The notes: generated by a model from the sequence alone, not told the origin. A stretch of 51,991 nucleotides of DNA from JBDTOX01 sp039933015 (GCA_039933015.1 JBDTOX010000072.1:1-51991); one strand, 5' to 3'. Shown: positions 25,544-34,329, counted from the first letter of the stretch. Translations and numbers: made by a program.

Positions 25544-26641
25544 ATGCAAGTCACTCCCGATGCTGACGGTGATAATGCAGCGCTGTGGATAAGCCTGAGC
25601 CATATTCATGGCTTAGGTGGTCAGGGTTTTTGCCAGCTATTGCGCACTTTCGGCAACCCTGCTGCTATTTATGCAGCCTCGTTTGGTCAATTACGCGTCA
25701 TCGTCTCTGAGCCTATAGCCCGGGAGATTACAGCCGGCCCCGATAAAGAGGTAATCGCGCCGACGCTGGATTGGCTAGAGCAGGGCAATAACCATCTCAT
25801 CACGCTGGCTGATGCTAGTTATCCTCGCGCATTGTTGGAAATTCCCGACCCACCGCCTTTAATCTATGCCAAAGGCAATCTGCAATGGCTTAATGCACGC
25901 AGTATCGCCGTAGTAGGTAGCCGCAATGCCAGCCCGCAAGGAGAAAAAAATGCGGAGGATTTTGCCCAAGCCTTAAGTCATCAGGGGTTTTGTATCGTCA
26001 GCGGCCTGGCCTTGGGTATTGATGGAGCAGCACACCGCGGCGCACTCAAGGCCAATGGCGCAACCATTGCCGTGGTGGGTACCGGCCTTGATATTGTGTA
26101 CCCGGCAAGACACCGTGTACTGGCGCATCAGATTGCCGAGCGTGGCACAATAATTTCAGAATTCCCGCTTGGCACCCCTTCACGCGCGCAAAACTTTCCG
26201 CGCCGCAACCGCCTCATTAGCGGGCTGGGGCTGGGCTGTCTGGTGGTAGAAGCCAATGTCCAGAGCGGCTCTCTCATCACGGCGCGACTAGCTGCCGAAC
26301 AGGGACGCGAAGTATTTGCCATTCCCGGATCCATCCACTCCCCACTCTCTAAAGGCTGCCACCAGCTCATCAAGCAGGGGGCAAAGCTGGTGGATACCAT
26401 CCAGGATATAGTGGATGAACTGGGCGCTACAATGACAGCAGATATTTTTATTGAGCAGTCCCCAGCAATCAGCGAAGCCCATCCTGTATTGGATTCCATC
26501 GGTTATGAGCCAACCAGCACAGAGCTGCTGCTAGAACGCACCGGCTTGACGAGCGACAGCCTTTCCGCCATGCTGCTGGTGCTGGAGTTAGAAAATAAAG
26601 TGGCCTTTCTACCGGGAGGGCGTTACCAGCGCATCGCCTGA
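25544..26641 (+). CDS. dprA: DNA-processing protein DprA
   Basis: 365 residues. An N-terminal helical region is followed by the Rossmann-like DprA fold with VVGSRNASPQGE (about 123-134), VSGLALGIDGAAHRGAL, GTGLDIVYPARH and the NFPRRNRLISGL segment. A C-terminal winged-helix domain spans about 305-365. It loads RecA on incoming single-stranded DNA during natural transformation. It starts two bases after the LysM stop. It implies the lineage may be competent, though the other competence genes are not in view. Confidence 0.95.
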   Translation: MQVTPDADGDNAALWISLSHIHGLGGQGFCQLLRTFGNPAAIYAASFGQLRVIVSEPIAREITAGPDKEVIAPTLDWLEQGNNHLITLADASYPRALLEIPDPPPLIYAKGNLQWLNARSIAVVGSRNASPQGEKNAEDFAQALSHQGFCIVSGLALGIDGAAHRGALKANGATIAVVGTGLDIVYPARHRVLAHQIAERGTIISEFPLGTPSRAQNFPRRNRLISGLGLGCLVVEANVQSGSLITARLAAEQGREVFAIPGSIHSPLSKGCHQLIKQGAKLVDTIQDIVDELGATMTADIFIEQSPAISEAHPVLDSIGYEPTSTELLLERTGLTSDSLSAMLLVLELENKVAFLPGGRYQRIA

Positions 26642-26666
26642 CCGGCTCAACCTGATTGGGGAGTCT

Positions 26667-27125
26667 ATGTTCGAAGTCCTGGTGTACATGTTTGAAAACT
26701 ACTTTGAAGCAGATATCCGTCCTGACCAAAATACACTCGCTAAAGAGCTTTTTGCCGCCGGATTCGACCAGGAAGACATAAATGGTGCTTTTGACTGGTT
26801 TAGCGCCCTGGAAGAAATGACCGATAAGGCTGGCACTGCCGCCGCCGGCCATGGCCTGAGCTTACGCGTGTATGCCGAGCCAGAAACCAAGAAAATCAGC
26901 AGCGAAAGCCTGAGCTTTATGATGTTTCTGGAACAGGCTAAAGTGCTTAACCCGGCGCAACGCGAACTGGTAATAGATCGTGCCATGGCACTGCCGCAAG
27001 CTGAAGTCAGCATCGAAGAAACCCGCTGGATCGTGCTGATGGCTTTATGGAACCAGGGCAAAGCCAACGATTACCTGTTTGTTGAAGATGCCGTGTTTGG
27101 CGAGAACCGCCCGACCCTGCATTAA
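26667..27125 (+). CDS. smg: Smg family protein (DUF494)
   Basis: 152 residues starting MFEVLVYMFENYFEADIRPDQ, which matches the Smg/DUF494 family linked to dprA and topA across beta- and gammaproteobacteria. It is acidic and mainly helical, with no membrane segment. The molecular function is not established. It is 25 bases after dprA and is the last gene before a perfect inverted repeat shared with metF. Confidence 0.9.
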   Translation: MFEVLVYMFENYFEADIRPDQNTLAKELFAAGFDQEDINGAFDWFSALEEMTDKAGTAAAGHGLSLRVYAEPETKKISSESLSFMMFLEQAKVLNPAQRELVIDRAMALPQAEVSIEETRWIVLMALWNQGKANDYLFVEDAVFGENRPTLH

Positions 27126-27132
27126 ATACGCT

Positions 27133-27163
27133 AGCGAGCGTTACCCAAACATTAACGCTCGCT
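27133..27163. terminator. bidirectional terminator between smg and metF
   Basis: Perfect 11-base arms (AGCGAGCGTTA at 27133-27143 and TAACGCTCGCT at 27153-27163) flank a nine-base loop. GCTTTGTT follows on the plus strand, a weak T tract. The right arm encodes the last three codons and the stop of metF, so the structure serves the end of smg and overlaps the metF coding end. Confidence 0.7.
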
Positions 27164-28000
27164 TTGTTGCAGGCCGAGTCTCTGGACTATGGTGGATATA
27201 ATGCCGGCCTGATTCAACGTATAAAAATGTAAGCCTGGCGCACCGCCAGCCAGCAGCTTTTCGCACAGCTCCGTCACCACATCCATGCCCAGAGCGCGCA
27301 AGGATGACAAATCATCTCCGTAGTCCTGTAATCTCAGCCGTAGCCAGCGTGGGATTTCCGCGCCGCATACCCCTGAAAAACGGGACAGCTGGGTATAGTT
27401 ATAAATCGGCATGATGCCGGGCACTACCGGAACATTAATACCCAATGCGCCGCATTGATCCATAAAGTTAAAATAGGCATCAACGTTGTAGAAATACTGC
27501 GTAATAGCAGCATCAGCACCCGCATCTATCTTACGTTTCAAATACTGCAGGTCAGATGCAGGCGAGCGGGCTTCTGGATGAAACTCGGGATAAGCCGCCA
27601 CCTCTATCTCAAACCAGTCGCCTGTTTCCTGACGGACAAAAGCAACCAGCTCATTAGCGTAGCGAAAATCTCCTCCGCTCACCTCCCCCGAAGGCAGGTC
27701 GCCACGTAGCGCTACCAAATGCCGTATCCCTTTGCCACGATAGTCCGCCAGCAGGCTGCGAATTTCTTCTCTACTCGATGAAATACAGGAAATATGTGGA
27801 GCAGCCTCATAGCCTTCGCTCTGTATTTCCAATACCGTTTCCAGGGTGCGGTCGCGTGTAGAACCGCCGGCACCAAAAGTTACAGAAAAAAACTCGGGCT
27901 GTAACTGTGCAAGCTGCTGGCGCGCTGAGCGCAACTTGGCTATGCCTTCCGCCGTTTTGGGCGGGAAAAATTCAAAACTGATCACGGGTAAATTTTTCAA
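27152..28000 (-). CDS. metF: methylenetetrahydrofolate reductase MetF
   Basis: 282 residues of the flavin TIM-barrel family. ISFEFFPPKT is at the start with the conserved Glu, FVTFGAGGSTRD-type phosphate/FAD region (here FSVTFGAGGSTRDRT) is near residues 37-51, and DAAITQYFYNVD is near 166-177. It reduces 5,10-methylene-THF to 5-methyl-THF, the methyl donor for methionine synthesis. It is the last gene of the riboswitch-headed ahcY operon. Its final codons form one arm of a terminator. Confidence 0.96.
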   Translation of the reverse strand: MKNLPVISFEFFPPKTAEGIAKLRSARQQLAQLQPEFFSVTFGAGGSTRDRTLETVLEIQSEGYEAAPHISCISSSREEIRSLLADYRGKGIRHLVALRGDLPSGEVSGGDFRYANELVAFVRQETGDWFEIEVAAYPEFHPEARSPASDLQYLKRKIDAGADAAITQYFYNVDAYFNFMDQCGALGINVPVVPGIMPIYNYTQLSRFSGVCGAEIPRWLRLRLQDYGDDLSSLRALGMDVVTELCEKLLAGGAPGLHFYTLNQAGIISTIVQRLGLQQSER

Positions 28001-28023
28001 TTCTTAAATTATCAATTATTTTT

Positions 28024-28368
28024 TTAATCTTTGCTCAGCACCAGCGCGGTTAATGCCCACGAAATCAGACTGTAGAGAACGGCACCCAATATGCCTGATA
28101 ACAGGCTTTGTACCTCAAATCCCTGGAACAAATGGCCGACCAGAAAGAACAAAATGCCATTAATAACAAAAATGAAAAGCCCCAGGGTCAGTACCGTTAC
28201 GGGCAAAGTCAAAAGTACCAACAGGGGTCTAATCAGCATGTTGACCAGTCCAATTATGGCCACAGCAACCAGAGCGCTCGTTATGCCAGCCACATGGATA
28301 GATGGCATCAAGTAAGCAACAGCCAATAAGGCAAGTGCATGCAAAAACCAAACTAATACTAGCTTCAT
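28024..28368 (-). CDS. holin-like four-helix membrane protein
   Basis: 114 residues, almost entirely hydrophobic. Four probable membrane helices lie at about 3-21, 30-50, 54-75 and 88-110, with the conserved NMLIRPLLVLLTLPVTVLT segment. This places it in the family annotated as mycobacterial 4-TMS phage holin superfamily IV. It is not phage DNA here. The gene lies between ahcY and metF, a placement I recall from other betaproteobacteria, so a role linked to the methyl cycle is possible but unknown. Confidence 0.82.
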   Translation of the reverse strand: MKLVLVWFLHALALLAVAYLMPSIHVAGITSALVAVAIIGLVNMLIRPLLVLLTLPVTVLTLGLFIFVINGILFFLVGHLFQGFEVQSLLSGILGAVLYSLISWALTALVLSKD

Positions 28369-28385
28369 ACGCTGACTCCTTGACG

Positions 28386-28411
28386 CAACAGCCCGCCTAA
28401 GCGGGCTGTTG
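28386..28411. terminator. strong hairpin between ahcY and the holin-like gene
   Basis: Perfect 11-base arms (CAACAGCCCGC and GCGGGCTGTTG) surround a four-base loop. On the minus strand, the direction of the operon, no T tract follows; only about 18 bases separate it from the next start. It may therefore act as a partial terminator, an RNA stability element, or a processing site that lowers expression of the distal genes relative to ahcY. Confidence 0.55.
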
Positions 28412-28416
28412 CTTTG

Positions 28417-29826
28417 TTAGTAACGGTAATGGTCTGGCTTGTAAGGGCCTTGTTTTGCTACTCCAATATAAGCTGCTTGCTGGTCAGTAAGCTCAGTCAA
28501 TTGTGCATTGAGTTTTTTCAACTGCAGCACAGCGACCTTCTCATCCAGATGCTTGGGCAGGGTATAAACGCCCACTGGATAATTTTCTGTATTGGCAAAC
28601 AACTCAATCTGCGCAATCGTCTGATTGGCGAAAGAAGAACTCATCACATAGCTTGGATGACCAGTGCCGCAGCCCAGATTCACCAAACGGCCCTTGGCTA
28701 GCAGAATGATCTTTTTGCCGTCAGGGAAAATCACATGATCCACCTGCGGCTTGATTTCATCCCATTCGTATTTTTCCAGCGATGCCACGTCAATCTCGTT
28801 GTCAAAGTGACCGATATTACAAACAATGGCCTGGTCTTTCATTTGCTTCATGTGATCATGCGTAATGACATGATAGTTACCAGTAGCTGTAACAAATATG
28901 TCTCCATGCTCGCAAGCATAATCCATGGTGACCACGCGATAACCTTCCATAGCGGCCTGCAATGCACAGATAGGATCAATTTCGGTTACCCAGACCTGGG
29001 CCGACAGTGCACGCAACGCCTGGGCAGAACCCTTGCCCACGTCACCATAACCAGCCACGATAGCCACCTTGCCCGCAACCATGACGTCGGTTGCACGCTT
29101 GATACCATCTACCAGGGATTCACGGCAACCATACAGATTGTCGAACTTGGATTTGGTTACTGAGTCATTCACATTAATCGCCGGGAAAGCCAGTCGGCCT
29201 TCTTTATGCATCTGGTACAGGCGATGCACGCCGGTGGTGGTTTCCTCAGTCACGCCTTTGATTTTGGCAAGACGCGTGGAATACCACTTGGCATCAACTG
29301 CCAGCTTGGCTTTGATCGCATTGAACAGGCAAACCTCTTCTTCGCTGCCCGGATTGTGCAGAACGGAAGCATCGCTCTCGGCCTTGGCGCCCAGGTGCAG
29401 CAGCAGAGTAGCGTCGCCGCCATCATCCAGAATCATGTTGGAATAGCCATTATCCGGCCACTCGAAAATACGATGGGTGTAATCCCAATATTCATCCAAG
29501 GTTTCACCCTTGACCGCGAATACGGCGACTCCTGACGCTGCAATCGCAGCAGCGGCATGATCCTGCGTCGAGTAAATGTTGCAAGAAGCCCAGCGTACTT
29601 CAGCACCCAGATCTTGCAAGGTTTCGATGAGCACCGCCGTCTGAATGGTCATATGCAGCGAGCCCGTGATGCGTGCGCCTTTCAAGGGCTTGGTCAGGGC
29701 ATATTCTTCACGAATGGCCATCAAGCCGGGCATTTCAGTTTCGGCGATGGCAATTTCCTTGCGGCCCCAGACTGCGAGGTTTATATCGGCAATAACATAG
29801 TCTTTGATGTCAGCCACAGTATTCAT
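28417..29826 (-). CDS. ahcY: S-adenosylhomocysteine hydrolase (adenosylhomocysteinase)
   Basis: 469 residues. MPGLMAIREEYA lies in the N-terminal domain, the NAD-binding motif GYGDVGKGSAQALR is near residue 255, and the C-terminal KPDHYRY tail contributes to the neighbouring subunit's cofactor site. It splits SAH to homocysteine and adenosine, relieving product inhibition of methyltransferases. An SAH-binding riboswitch lies about 95 bases upstream on the same strand, so it should be induced when SAH accumulates. AAGGA lies about ten bases before the ATG. Confidence 0.98.
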   Translation of the reverse strand: MNTVADIKDYVIADINLAVWGRKEIAIAETEMPGLMAIREEYALTKPLKGARITGSLHMTIQTAVLIETLQDLGAEVRWASCNIYSTQDHAAAAIAASGVAVFAVKGETLDEYWDYTHRIFEWPDNGYSNMILDDGGDATLLLHLGAKAESDASVLHNPGSEEEVCLFNAIKAKLAVDAKWYSTRLAKIKGVTEETTTGVHRLYQMHKEGRLAFPAINVNDSVTKSKFDNLYGCRESLVDGIKRATDVMVAGKVAIVAGYGDVGKGSAQALRALSAQVWVTEIDPICALQAAMEGYRVVTMDYACEHGDIFVTATGNYHVITHDHMKQMKDQAIVCNIGHFDNEIDVASLEKYEWDEIKPQVDHVIFPDGKKIILLAKGRLVNLGCGTGHPSYVMSSSFANQTIAQIELFANTENYPVGVYTLPKHLDEKVAVLQLKKLNAQLTELTDQQAAYIGVAKQGPYKPDHYRY

Positions 29827-29921
29827 TTTTCATATCCTTGAATGTTGTGGCCGGAGGGAAGGGATGGCGACTTACTTGGCGCTTTATTCACCCATATCCC
29901 GTGTCCGGCACGAGTTAGTCA

Positions 29922-30014
29922 GGTGAACGCCGTTTACAAAGATATTGGTAAAACATCCATGCAAACCGAGCCTGGGAGCGGGAAAATACACCCGCTCTCG
30001 CAGCGTTCCTCGGT
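29922..30014 (-). promoter_or_regulatory. SAH riboswitch controlling ahcY
   Basis: Read on the minus strand, the element starts ACCGAGGAACGCTGCGA, has a variable GC hairpin (GAGCGGG paired with CCCGCTC), then CAGGCTCGG pairing back to CCGAG, and ends AACGGCGTTCACC. These are the conserved blocks of the SAH riboswitch (ahcY-linked, common in beta- and gammaproteobacteria). AACGGCG can pair with the CGCTG region as the pseudoknot. The class is known to turn the gene on when SAH binds. Confidence 0.93.
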
Positions 30015-30023
30015 ATGTTCATA

Positions 30024-30052
30024 ATTATAAAGCGTTATTGATCTTTATGTAA
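30024..30052 (-). promoter_or_regulatory. promoter for the SAH riboswitch transcript
   Basis: On the minus strand, a perfect -10 TATAAT (30029 to 30024) and a weaker -35 TTACAT (30052 to 30047) are separated by 17 bases. The predicted start, near 30017, falls only about three bases before the first conserved riboswitch base, so the aptamer would begin at the transcript 5' end. The elements sit immediately after the stop of the HD-GYP gene. Confidence 0.7.
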
Positions 30053-30059
30053 CCATAAG

Positions 30060-31277
30060 CTATGGCCCAGTGATGACGCCATCGGACCAAAGCTGCTCCA
30101 GATCTGGAAATTTCCATTGCGCTGGATCTTCAATGGCCACAATCTTGTCACGCATACCGGTCTGCGACAGGTTGATTATCTCCGGTACGATACGCAGGTT
30201 GGATTTCGTCGAGAAAAAAACCTTCACTTTAGGTTTCAGCAAGGAATTCTGATTCTGTTCCGTAACCACGGCCAACCGCCCCGACTCCAATTTAACAAGA
30301 GAACCGATGGGGTAAATACCCAAACTTTTAATCAAAGCATGCAATATGACAGGGTCAAAATGACCGGTCCATTCAGCCATTTTGCGTAAGGCACCCGCAG
30401 GCTCCCAGCCATTTCTGTATGGCCGGTTTGAAGTAATGGCATCATACACATCACACACCGCTCCCATCCTGGCATATAAGCTGATCTGCTCACCACTGAG
30501 CTTATTGGGATAACCACTGCCATCCATCTTTTCATGATGGTGCAAACTGACTTCCAGCGCGATCTCAGCAACGCCATTGCCCTCCAGCAACAGCCTATGG
30601 CCCGCACGGGAATGGCCCTTCATGACAGCAAACTCATCGTCAGTCAACTTGCCGGGTTTATTGATGATATCCAGCGGAATCTCCATTTTGCCGATATCGT
30701 GCAGCAATCCGGCCAGTCCAGCCCCATGCACCTCCTCGGGCTTGAGTTCCAATTGCCGCGCCAGTGACACCATCAATGCGCAAACGGCCACCGAATGCAT
30801 ATAGGTATAGTCGTCTTTGTTCTTGAGCCGCGCCAGGCTGATTAAGGCACCAGGGTTGCGCGCCACCGAAGAAGAAATGTCCGTTACCAGCGCCACGGCC
30901 TGCCTGGTGTTCAAAGCCCGGCCCATGCGGACTTCATGGAACATGGTTTTAACCGCCTGCTTGGCGTTGGCACATATCCTGACTGCCCGCTCTAACTCCT
31001 GCTTCAGCTCGACTCCTACAACTTCAGGCGCATTATTTTCCGGCTGCTTTGCAGCCATCGCCTGAGCTGCAGGCTTGCCAGGTGCAGCCAACACATCCAC
31101 ACCCTTGCTCGTGTCGATATAGACCTCACGGATACCACTGGCACTGAGTTCATTGATCTCGGATTGGGTTTTTATCAAAAACGCGTTGCGCCAAAAAGGA
31201 TGCGCTATCCATGCACCCTCAAGCTTTTGTAGAAACATCCCCACGCATAGCTGCTCTATCGGTATACGCTTTAGCAT
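30060..31277 (-). CDS. HD-GYP domain cyclic-di-GMP phosphodiesterase
   Basis: 405 residues. An N-terminal DUF3391 region covers about 1-130. The HD-GYP domain has the HD pair in LLHDIGKMEIP (193-194) and the GYP loop HHEKMDGSGYP (247-257). A C-terminal extension of about 90 residues follows. All residues expected of an active c-di-GMP hydrolase are visible. DUF3391 is of unknown function and usually precedes HD-GYP domains. The gene lies between metK and the riboswitch promoter, with about 65 bases to metK. No link to the methyl cycle is implied. Confidence 0.9.
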   Translation of the reverse strand: MLKRIPIEQLCVGMFLQKLEGAWIAHPFWRNAFLIKTQSEINELSASGIREVYIDTSKGVDVLAAPGKPAAQAMAAKQPENNAPEVVGVELKQELERAVRICANAKQAVKTMFHEVRMGRALNTRQAVALVTDISSSVARNPGALISLARLKNKDDYTYMHSVAVCALMVSLARQLELKPEEVHGAGLAGLLHDIGKMEIPLDIINKPGKLTDDEFAVMKGHSRAGHRLLLEGNGVAEIALEVSLHHHEKMDGSGYPNKLSGEQISLYARMGAVCDVYDAITSNRPYRNGWEPAGALRKMAEWTGHFDPVILHALIKSLGIYPIGSLVKLESGRLAVVTEQNQNSLLKPKVKVFFSTKSNLRIVPEIINLSQTGMRDKIVAIEDPAQWKFPDLEQLWSDGVITGP

Positions 31278-31341
31278 AATTCTAGAAATAAGTTAGCCAA
31301 CAATCTAAAGGGTTGCATCAGATGCCTGATGCAGCAAGCAT

Positions 31342-32505
31342 TCAAAGGCCTGCGGCGACTTTGAGTGCAGCCGCTTTATCAGTCGCTTCCCAGGTAAATT
31401 CTGGTTCATCACGCCCAAAATGGCCGTAAGCAGCAGTCTTGGCGTAAATCGGACGCAACAAGTCCAGCATGTTCACAATGCCTTTAGGACGTAGATCAAA
31501 ATGCTCCAGCACCAAACTGGTCAGCACTTCGTTGGATACCTTTCCTGTGCCATAGGTTTCTACCATGACGCTGGTTGGGCGAGCCACACCGATGGCATAG
31601 GATACCTGCACCAGACAACGCGAAGCCAACCCCGCAGCCACGATGTTCTTCGCCACATAGCGTCCAGCGTAAGCAGCAGAGCGGTCAACCTTGGAGGGGT
31701 CCTTGCCGGAGAAAGCGCCGCCACCATGCGGTGCGGCACCACCATAGGTGTCGACAATAATCTTGCGCCCTGTCAGGCCGCAATCACCTTGTGGGCCACC
31801 AACCACGAAACGCCCCGTGGGATTAACCAAATACTTGATTTCACCCTTGATCAGCGCTTGGGGCAGCATGGGCTTGATGATTTCTTCAATGACGCCCTCA
31901 CGGATTGCCTCCAGTGACATTTCCGGCGCGTGCTGGGTAGAAATCAATACGGTGTCTATCGCATGCGGTTTGCCATCCACGTATTTAATGGTCACCTGGC
32001 TCTTGGCATCCGGGCGCAGCCACGGCAGACGGCCATCCTTGCGTAGCTGGGACTGACGCTCCATCAGGCGGTGTGACAGCCAGATGGGCAAAGGCATCAA
32101 TTGCGGCGTTTCGTCGCAGGCATAACCGAACATCAAACCCTGGTCGCCAGCGCCTTGGTCCAACGTGTCGTCATAAGCCACGTTCACCCCCTGAGCGATG
32201 TCAGGACTCTGCTTGTCATAAGCCACCAGCACGGCGCAGCCCTTGTAATCGATCCCGTACTCGGTATTGTCATAACCGATACGCTTGATGGTATCGCGCG
32301 CCACCTGGATATAATCGACGTTGGCGTTAGTGGTAATTTCACCCGCCAGCACCACCAGACCAGTGTTGCATAAGGTTTCGGCTGCAATGCGCGAATGTTT
32401 ATCCTGCGTCAGGATAGCGTCAACAATCGCATCGGAAATCTGGTCAGCTACCTTATCCGGGTGACCTTCGGAGACAGATTCAGAAGTAAACAGGTATTCG
32501 TTCAT
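31342..32505 (-). CDS. metK: S-adenosylmethionine synthetase
   Basis: 387 residues. The start MNEYLFTSESVSEGHPDK contains the ATP-binding His. GAGDQGLMFGYA is near 118-129, and the P-loop-like GGGAFSGKDPSKVDRS is near 262-277. It makes SAM from methionine and ATP, the entry to the methyl cycle whose exit genes ahcY and metF lie downstream. It is divergent from the lpxL-like gene. No SAM riboswitch is visible in the 141 bases between them. Confidence 0.98.
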   Translation of the reverse strand: MNEYLFTSESVSEGHPDKVADQISDAIVDAILTQDKHSRIAAETLCNTGLVVLAGEITTNANVDYIQVARDTIKRIGYDNTEYGIDYKGCAVLVAYDKQSPDIAQGVNVAYDDTLDQGAGDQGLMFGYACDETPQLMPLPIWLSHRLMERQSQLRKDGRLPWLRPDAKSQVTIKYVDGKPHAIDTVLISTQHAPEMSLEAIREGVIEEIIKPMLPQALIKGEIKYLVNPTGRFVVGGPQGDCGLTGRKIIVDTYGGAAPHGGGAFSGKDPSKVDRSAAYAGRYVAKNIVAAGLASRCLVQVSYAIGVARPTSVMVETYGTGKVSNEVLTSLVLEHFDLRPKGIVNMLDLLRPIYAKTAAYGHFGRDEPEFTWEATDKAAALKVAAGL

Positions 32506-32547
32506 GGATTTAACCGTTCTTGATTTTAACTAATGGATAGACCAACA

Positions 32548-32615
32548 AACATTGCGCAGAAAAGTGGCTGGAAAACATTGCGAAGAAAAGATTGGCCAAG
32601 AAAGATTGCTAGAAT
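32548..32615 (+). repeat. three imperfect direct repeats in the metK-lpxL divergent region
   Basis: AACATTGCGCAGAAAAG (from 32548), AACATTGCGAAGAAAAG (from 32574) and a decayed third copy AAGATTGCTAGAATAGC (from 32602) repeat at 26 and 28 bases. The first two differ at one of 17 positions. They sit between the metK start and the chosen lpxL start, and could be binding sites for a regulator of either gene or a decayed tandem duplication. Confidence 0.6.
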
Positions 32616-32646
32616 AGCAAACTCATCCCGATTCAAAAAGAAATTC

Positions 32647-33489
32647 ATGCTCAAGATATTGCTCCGCATATTTGCCGCTCTGCCATTGCCGATGATTCAT
32701 GGCCTGGGTGTTATCCTGGGCTGGATAATGTATTTATCCGATAAAAAATTTTCCCGCCGCACCCAAGATAACCTCCTGAATGCAAAAATTACCGGTGATG
32801 CAAAAGAGCATCGCCGGCGGGTCCACAAATGCATACAGGAAACCGGCAAAGGACTCCTGGAGAGTTTCGCGATCTGGTTCAAATCGCCGGCATCAGTACA
32901 GAAATGGGTAAAAGCTTGCCATGGCTGGGAGCATGTCGATGCAGCGCTTGCAGAAAATCACGGCGTTATTATTCTTACACCCCATCTGGGATGCTTCGAG
33001 ATTACCGCGCAGTATTATGCTGCCACGAAGCCGGTTACTGTGCTGTTCAGGCCGGCGCGCCAGGAATGGCTGGCGCCCCTGATAGAAGAAGGGCGAAGCC
33101 GCGGCCAGGTCAAGCTGGCGCCAACAAATATGCGTGGCGTGCGCAACCTGTTAAAAGCTTTACGCCGTGGCGAAGCAGTAGGCATCCTGCCCGACCAGGT
33201 ACCGGAACTGGGCGAAGGCGTCTGGGCAACTTTCTTTGGTAAGCCCGCCTATACTATGACACTGGTCAGCAAACTGGCCGAGACAACACAAGCCCCGGTA
33301 CTGCTCGCATTCGGAGAACGGCTGCCATGGGGGCGTGGCTTCGTCATTCATTTTGAACCACTTGATGCCGAGCCCACTCCGCAAAATGTTAACGATGCCA
33401 TAGAGCGATTGGTACGGATGCGCCCTGAGCAATACATGTGGAGCTACAAGCGTTTCAAGCAGCCGCAAAAGAAATCTGCTGAGGATTGA
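32647..33489 (+). CDS. lpxL: lipid A lauroyl/acyl transferase, LpxL-like
   Basis: About 280 residues. An N-terminal membrane anchor (residues 2-28) precedes the acyltransferase domain, with the HX4E motif HLGCFE near residue 116 and the conserved GEAVGILPDQVP segment near 180. It adds a secondary acyl chain to the KDO-lipid A precursor at the inner membrane, consistent with the KDO genes at 3284-4823. The frame continues upstream to an ATG at 32533, but that extension is a Lys/Arg-rich stretch made by the direct repeats. The ATG at 32647 gives the normal family N-terminus. Acyl-chain specificity cannot be read. Confidence 0.88.
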   Translation: MLKILLRIFAALPLPMIHGLGVILGWIMYLSDKKFSRRTQDNLLNAKITGDAKEHRRRVHKCIQETGKGLLESFAIWFKSPASVQKWVKACHGWEHVDAALAENHGVIILTPHLGCFEITAQYYAATKPVTVLFRPARQEWLAPLIEEGRSRGQVKLAPTNMRGVRNLLKALRRGEAVGILPDQVPELGEGVWATFFGKPAYTMTLVSKLAETTQAPVLLAFGERLPWGRGFVIHFEPLDAEPTPQNVNDAIERLVRMRPEQYMWSYKRFKQPQKKSAED

Positions 33490-33495
33490 GGATAT

Positions 33496-34329
33496 ATGCG
33501 ATTCAAGTTCACAAAAATGCAAGGACTGGGCAATGATTTTGTCGTCATTGATGCCTATTCACAGCCGGTTACACTTAACTCCACTCAAATCCGCCAGATT
33601 GCTGACCGGCATTTCGGTGTGGGCTGTGATCAACTTTTGCTGGTGGAACACCCAACGCTGCCCGATGCAGACTTTCGCTACCGCATATTCAATGCCGATG
33701 GCGGCGAGGTAGAGCAATGCGGCAATGGCGCACGTTGTTTTGTGCAGTTTGTGCATGACAAAGGCTTGACGCAAAAACATGCAATTCGTGTGGAAACGGC
33801 CAGTGGCATTATTGCGCCCAAACTGGAAGAGAATGGTTTCGTCACCGTCAATATGGGTGCGCCCCGTTTCGCACTCGCCGACATTCCATTCATTGCCGAC
33901 AAACTGGCATCCACCTATGTACTGGAGGTTGCAGACACGGCAATCAAGATTTTCGCACTTTCCATGGGCAATCCCCATGCTGTGCAATTGGTGGATAACG
34001 TAGATACCGCGCCAGTTGCCGCGCTGGGCCCTCTTATTGAGTCGCATCCGCGCTTCCCGCAGCGCGTCAATGCCGGATTTATGCAAATTGTAGATATGCA
34101 CCAGATACGCCTGCGCGTATTTGAACGGGGTAGCGGCGAGACCCTAGCTTGCGGCACTGGCGCATGTGCTGCGGTAGTAGCAGGCATTCAGTCAGGGCAC
34201 CTGCAATCGCCGGTAAAAGTAGCTACCCGTGGCGGCGAGCTGAATATAAACTGGGCCGGAGGTAATAATCCCGTCTTGATGACCGGCCCTGCAGAAACCG
34301 TATTTGAAGGCGAAATCGACATTAAATAG
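33496..34329 (+). CDS. dapF: diaminopimelate epimerase
   Basis: 277 residues starting MRFKFTKMQGLGNDFVVID. The two catalytic cysteines are in EQCGNGARC (about residue 75) and LACGTGACAAVV (about 219). It interconverts LL- and meso-diaminopimelate for lysine and peptidoglycan synthesis. It starts six bases after the lpxL-like gene and is followed by the DUF484 gene and xerC, a conserved set. Confidence 0.97.
   Translation: MRFKFTKMQGLGNDFVVIDAYSQPVTLNSTQIRQIADRHFGVGCDQLLLVEHPTLPDADFRYRIFNADGGEVEQCGNGARCFVQFVHDKGLTQKHAIRVETASGIIAPKLEENGFVTVNMGAPRFALADIPFIADKLASTYVLEVADTAIKIFALSMGNPHAVQLVDNVDTAPVAALGPLIESHPRFPQRVNAGFMQIVDMHQIRLRVFERGSGETLACGTGACAAVVAGIQSGHLQSPVKVATRGGELNINWAGGNNPVLMTGPAETVFEGEIDIK

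Noticed and set aside
28024..28368. holin-like gene as a prophage remnant
   Set aside because: No phage genes lie nearby, and the gene sits in a conserved metabolic operon.
32533..32646. 38-codon upstream extension of the lpxL-like gene
   Set aside because: Lys/Arg-rich and produced by the direct repeats; the family membrane anchor starts at 32647.
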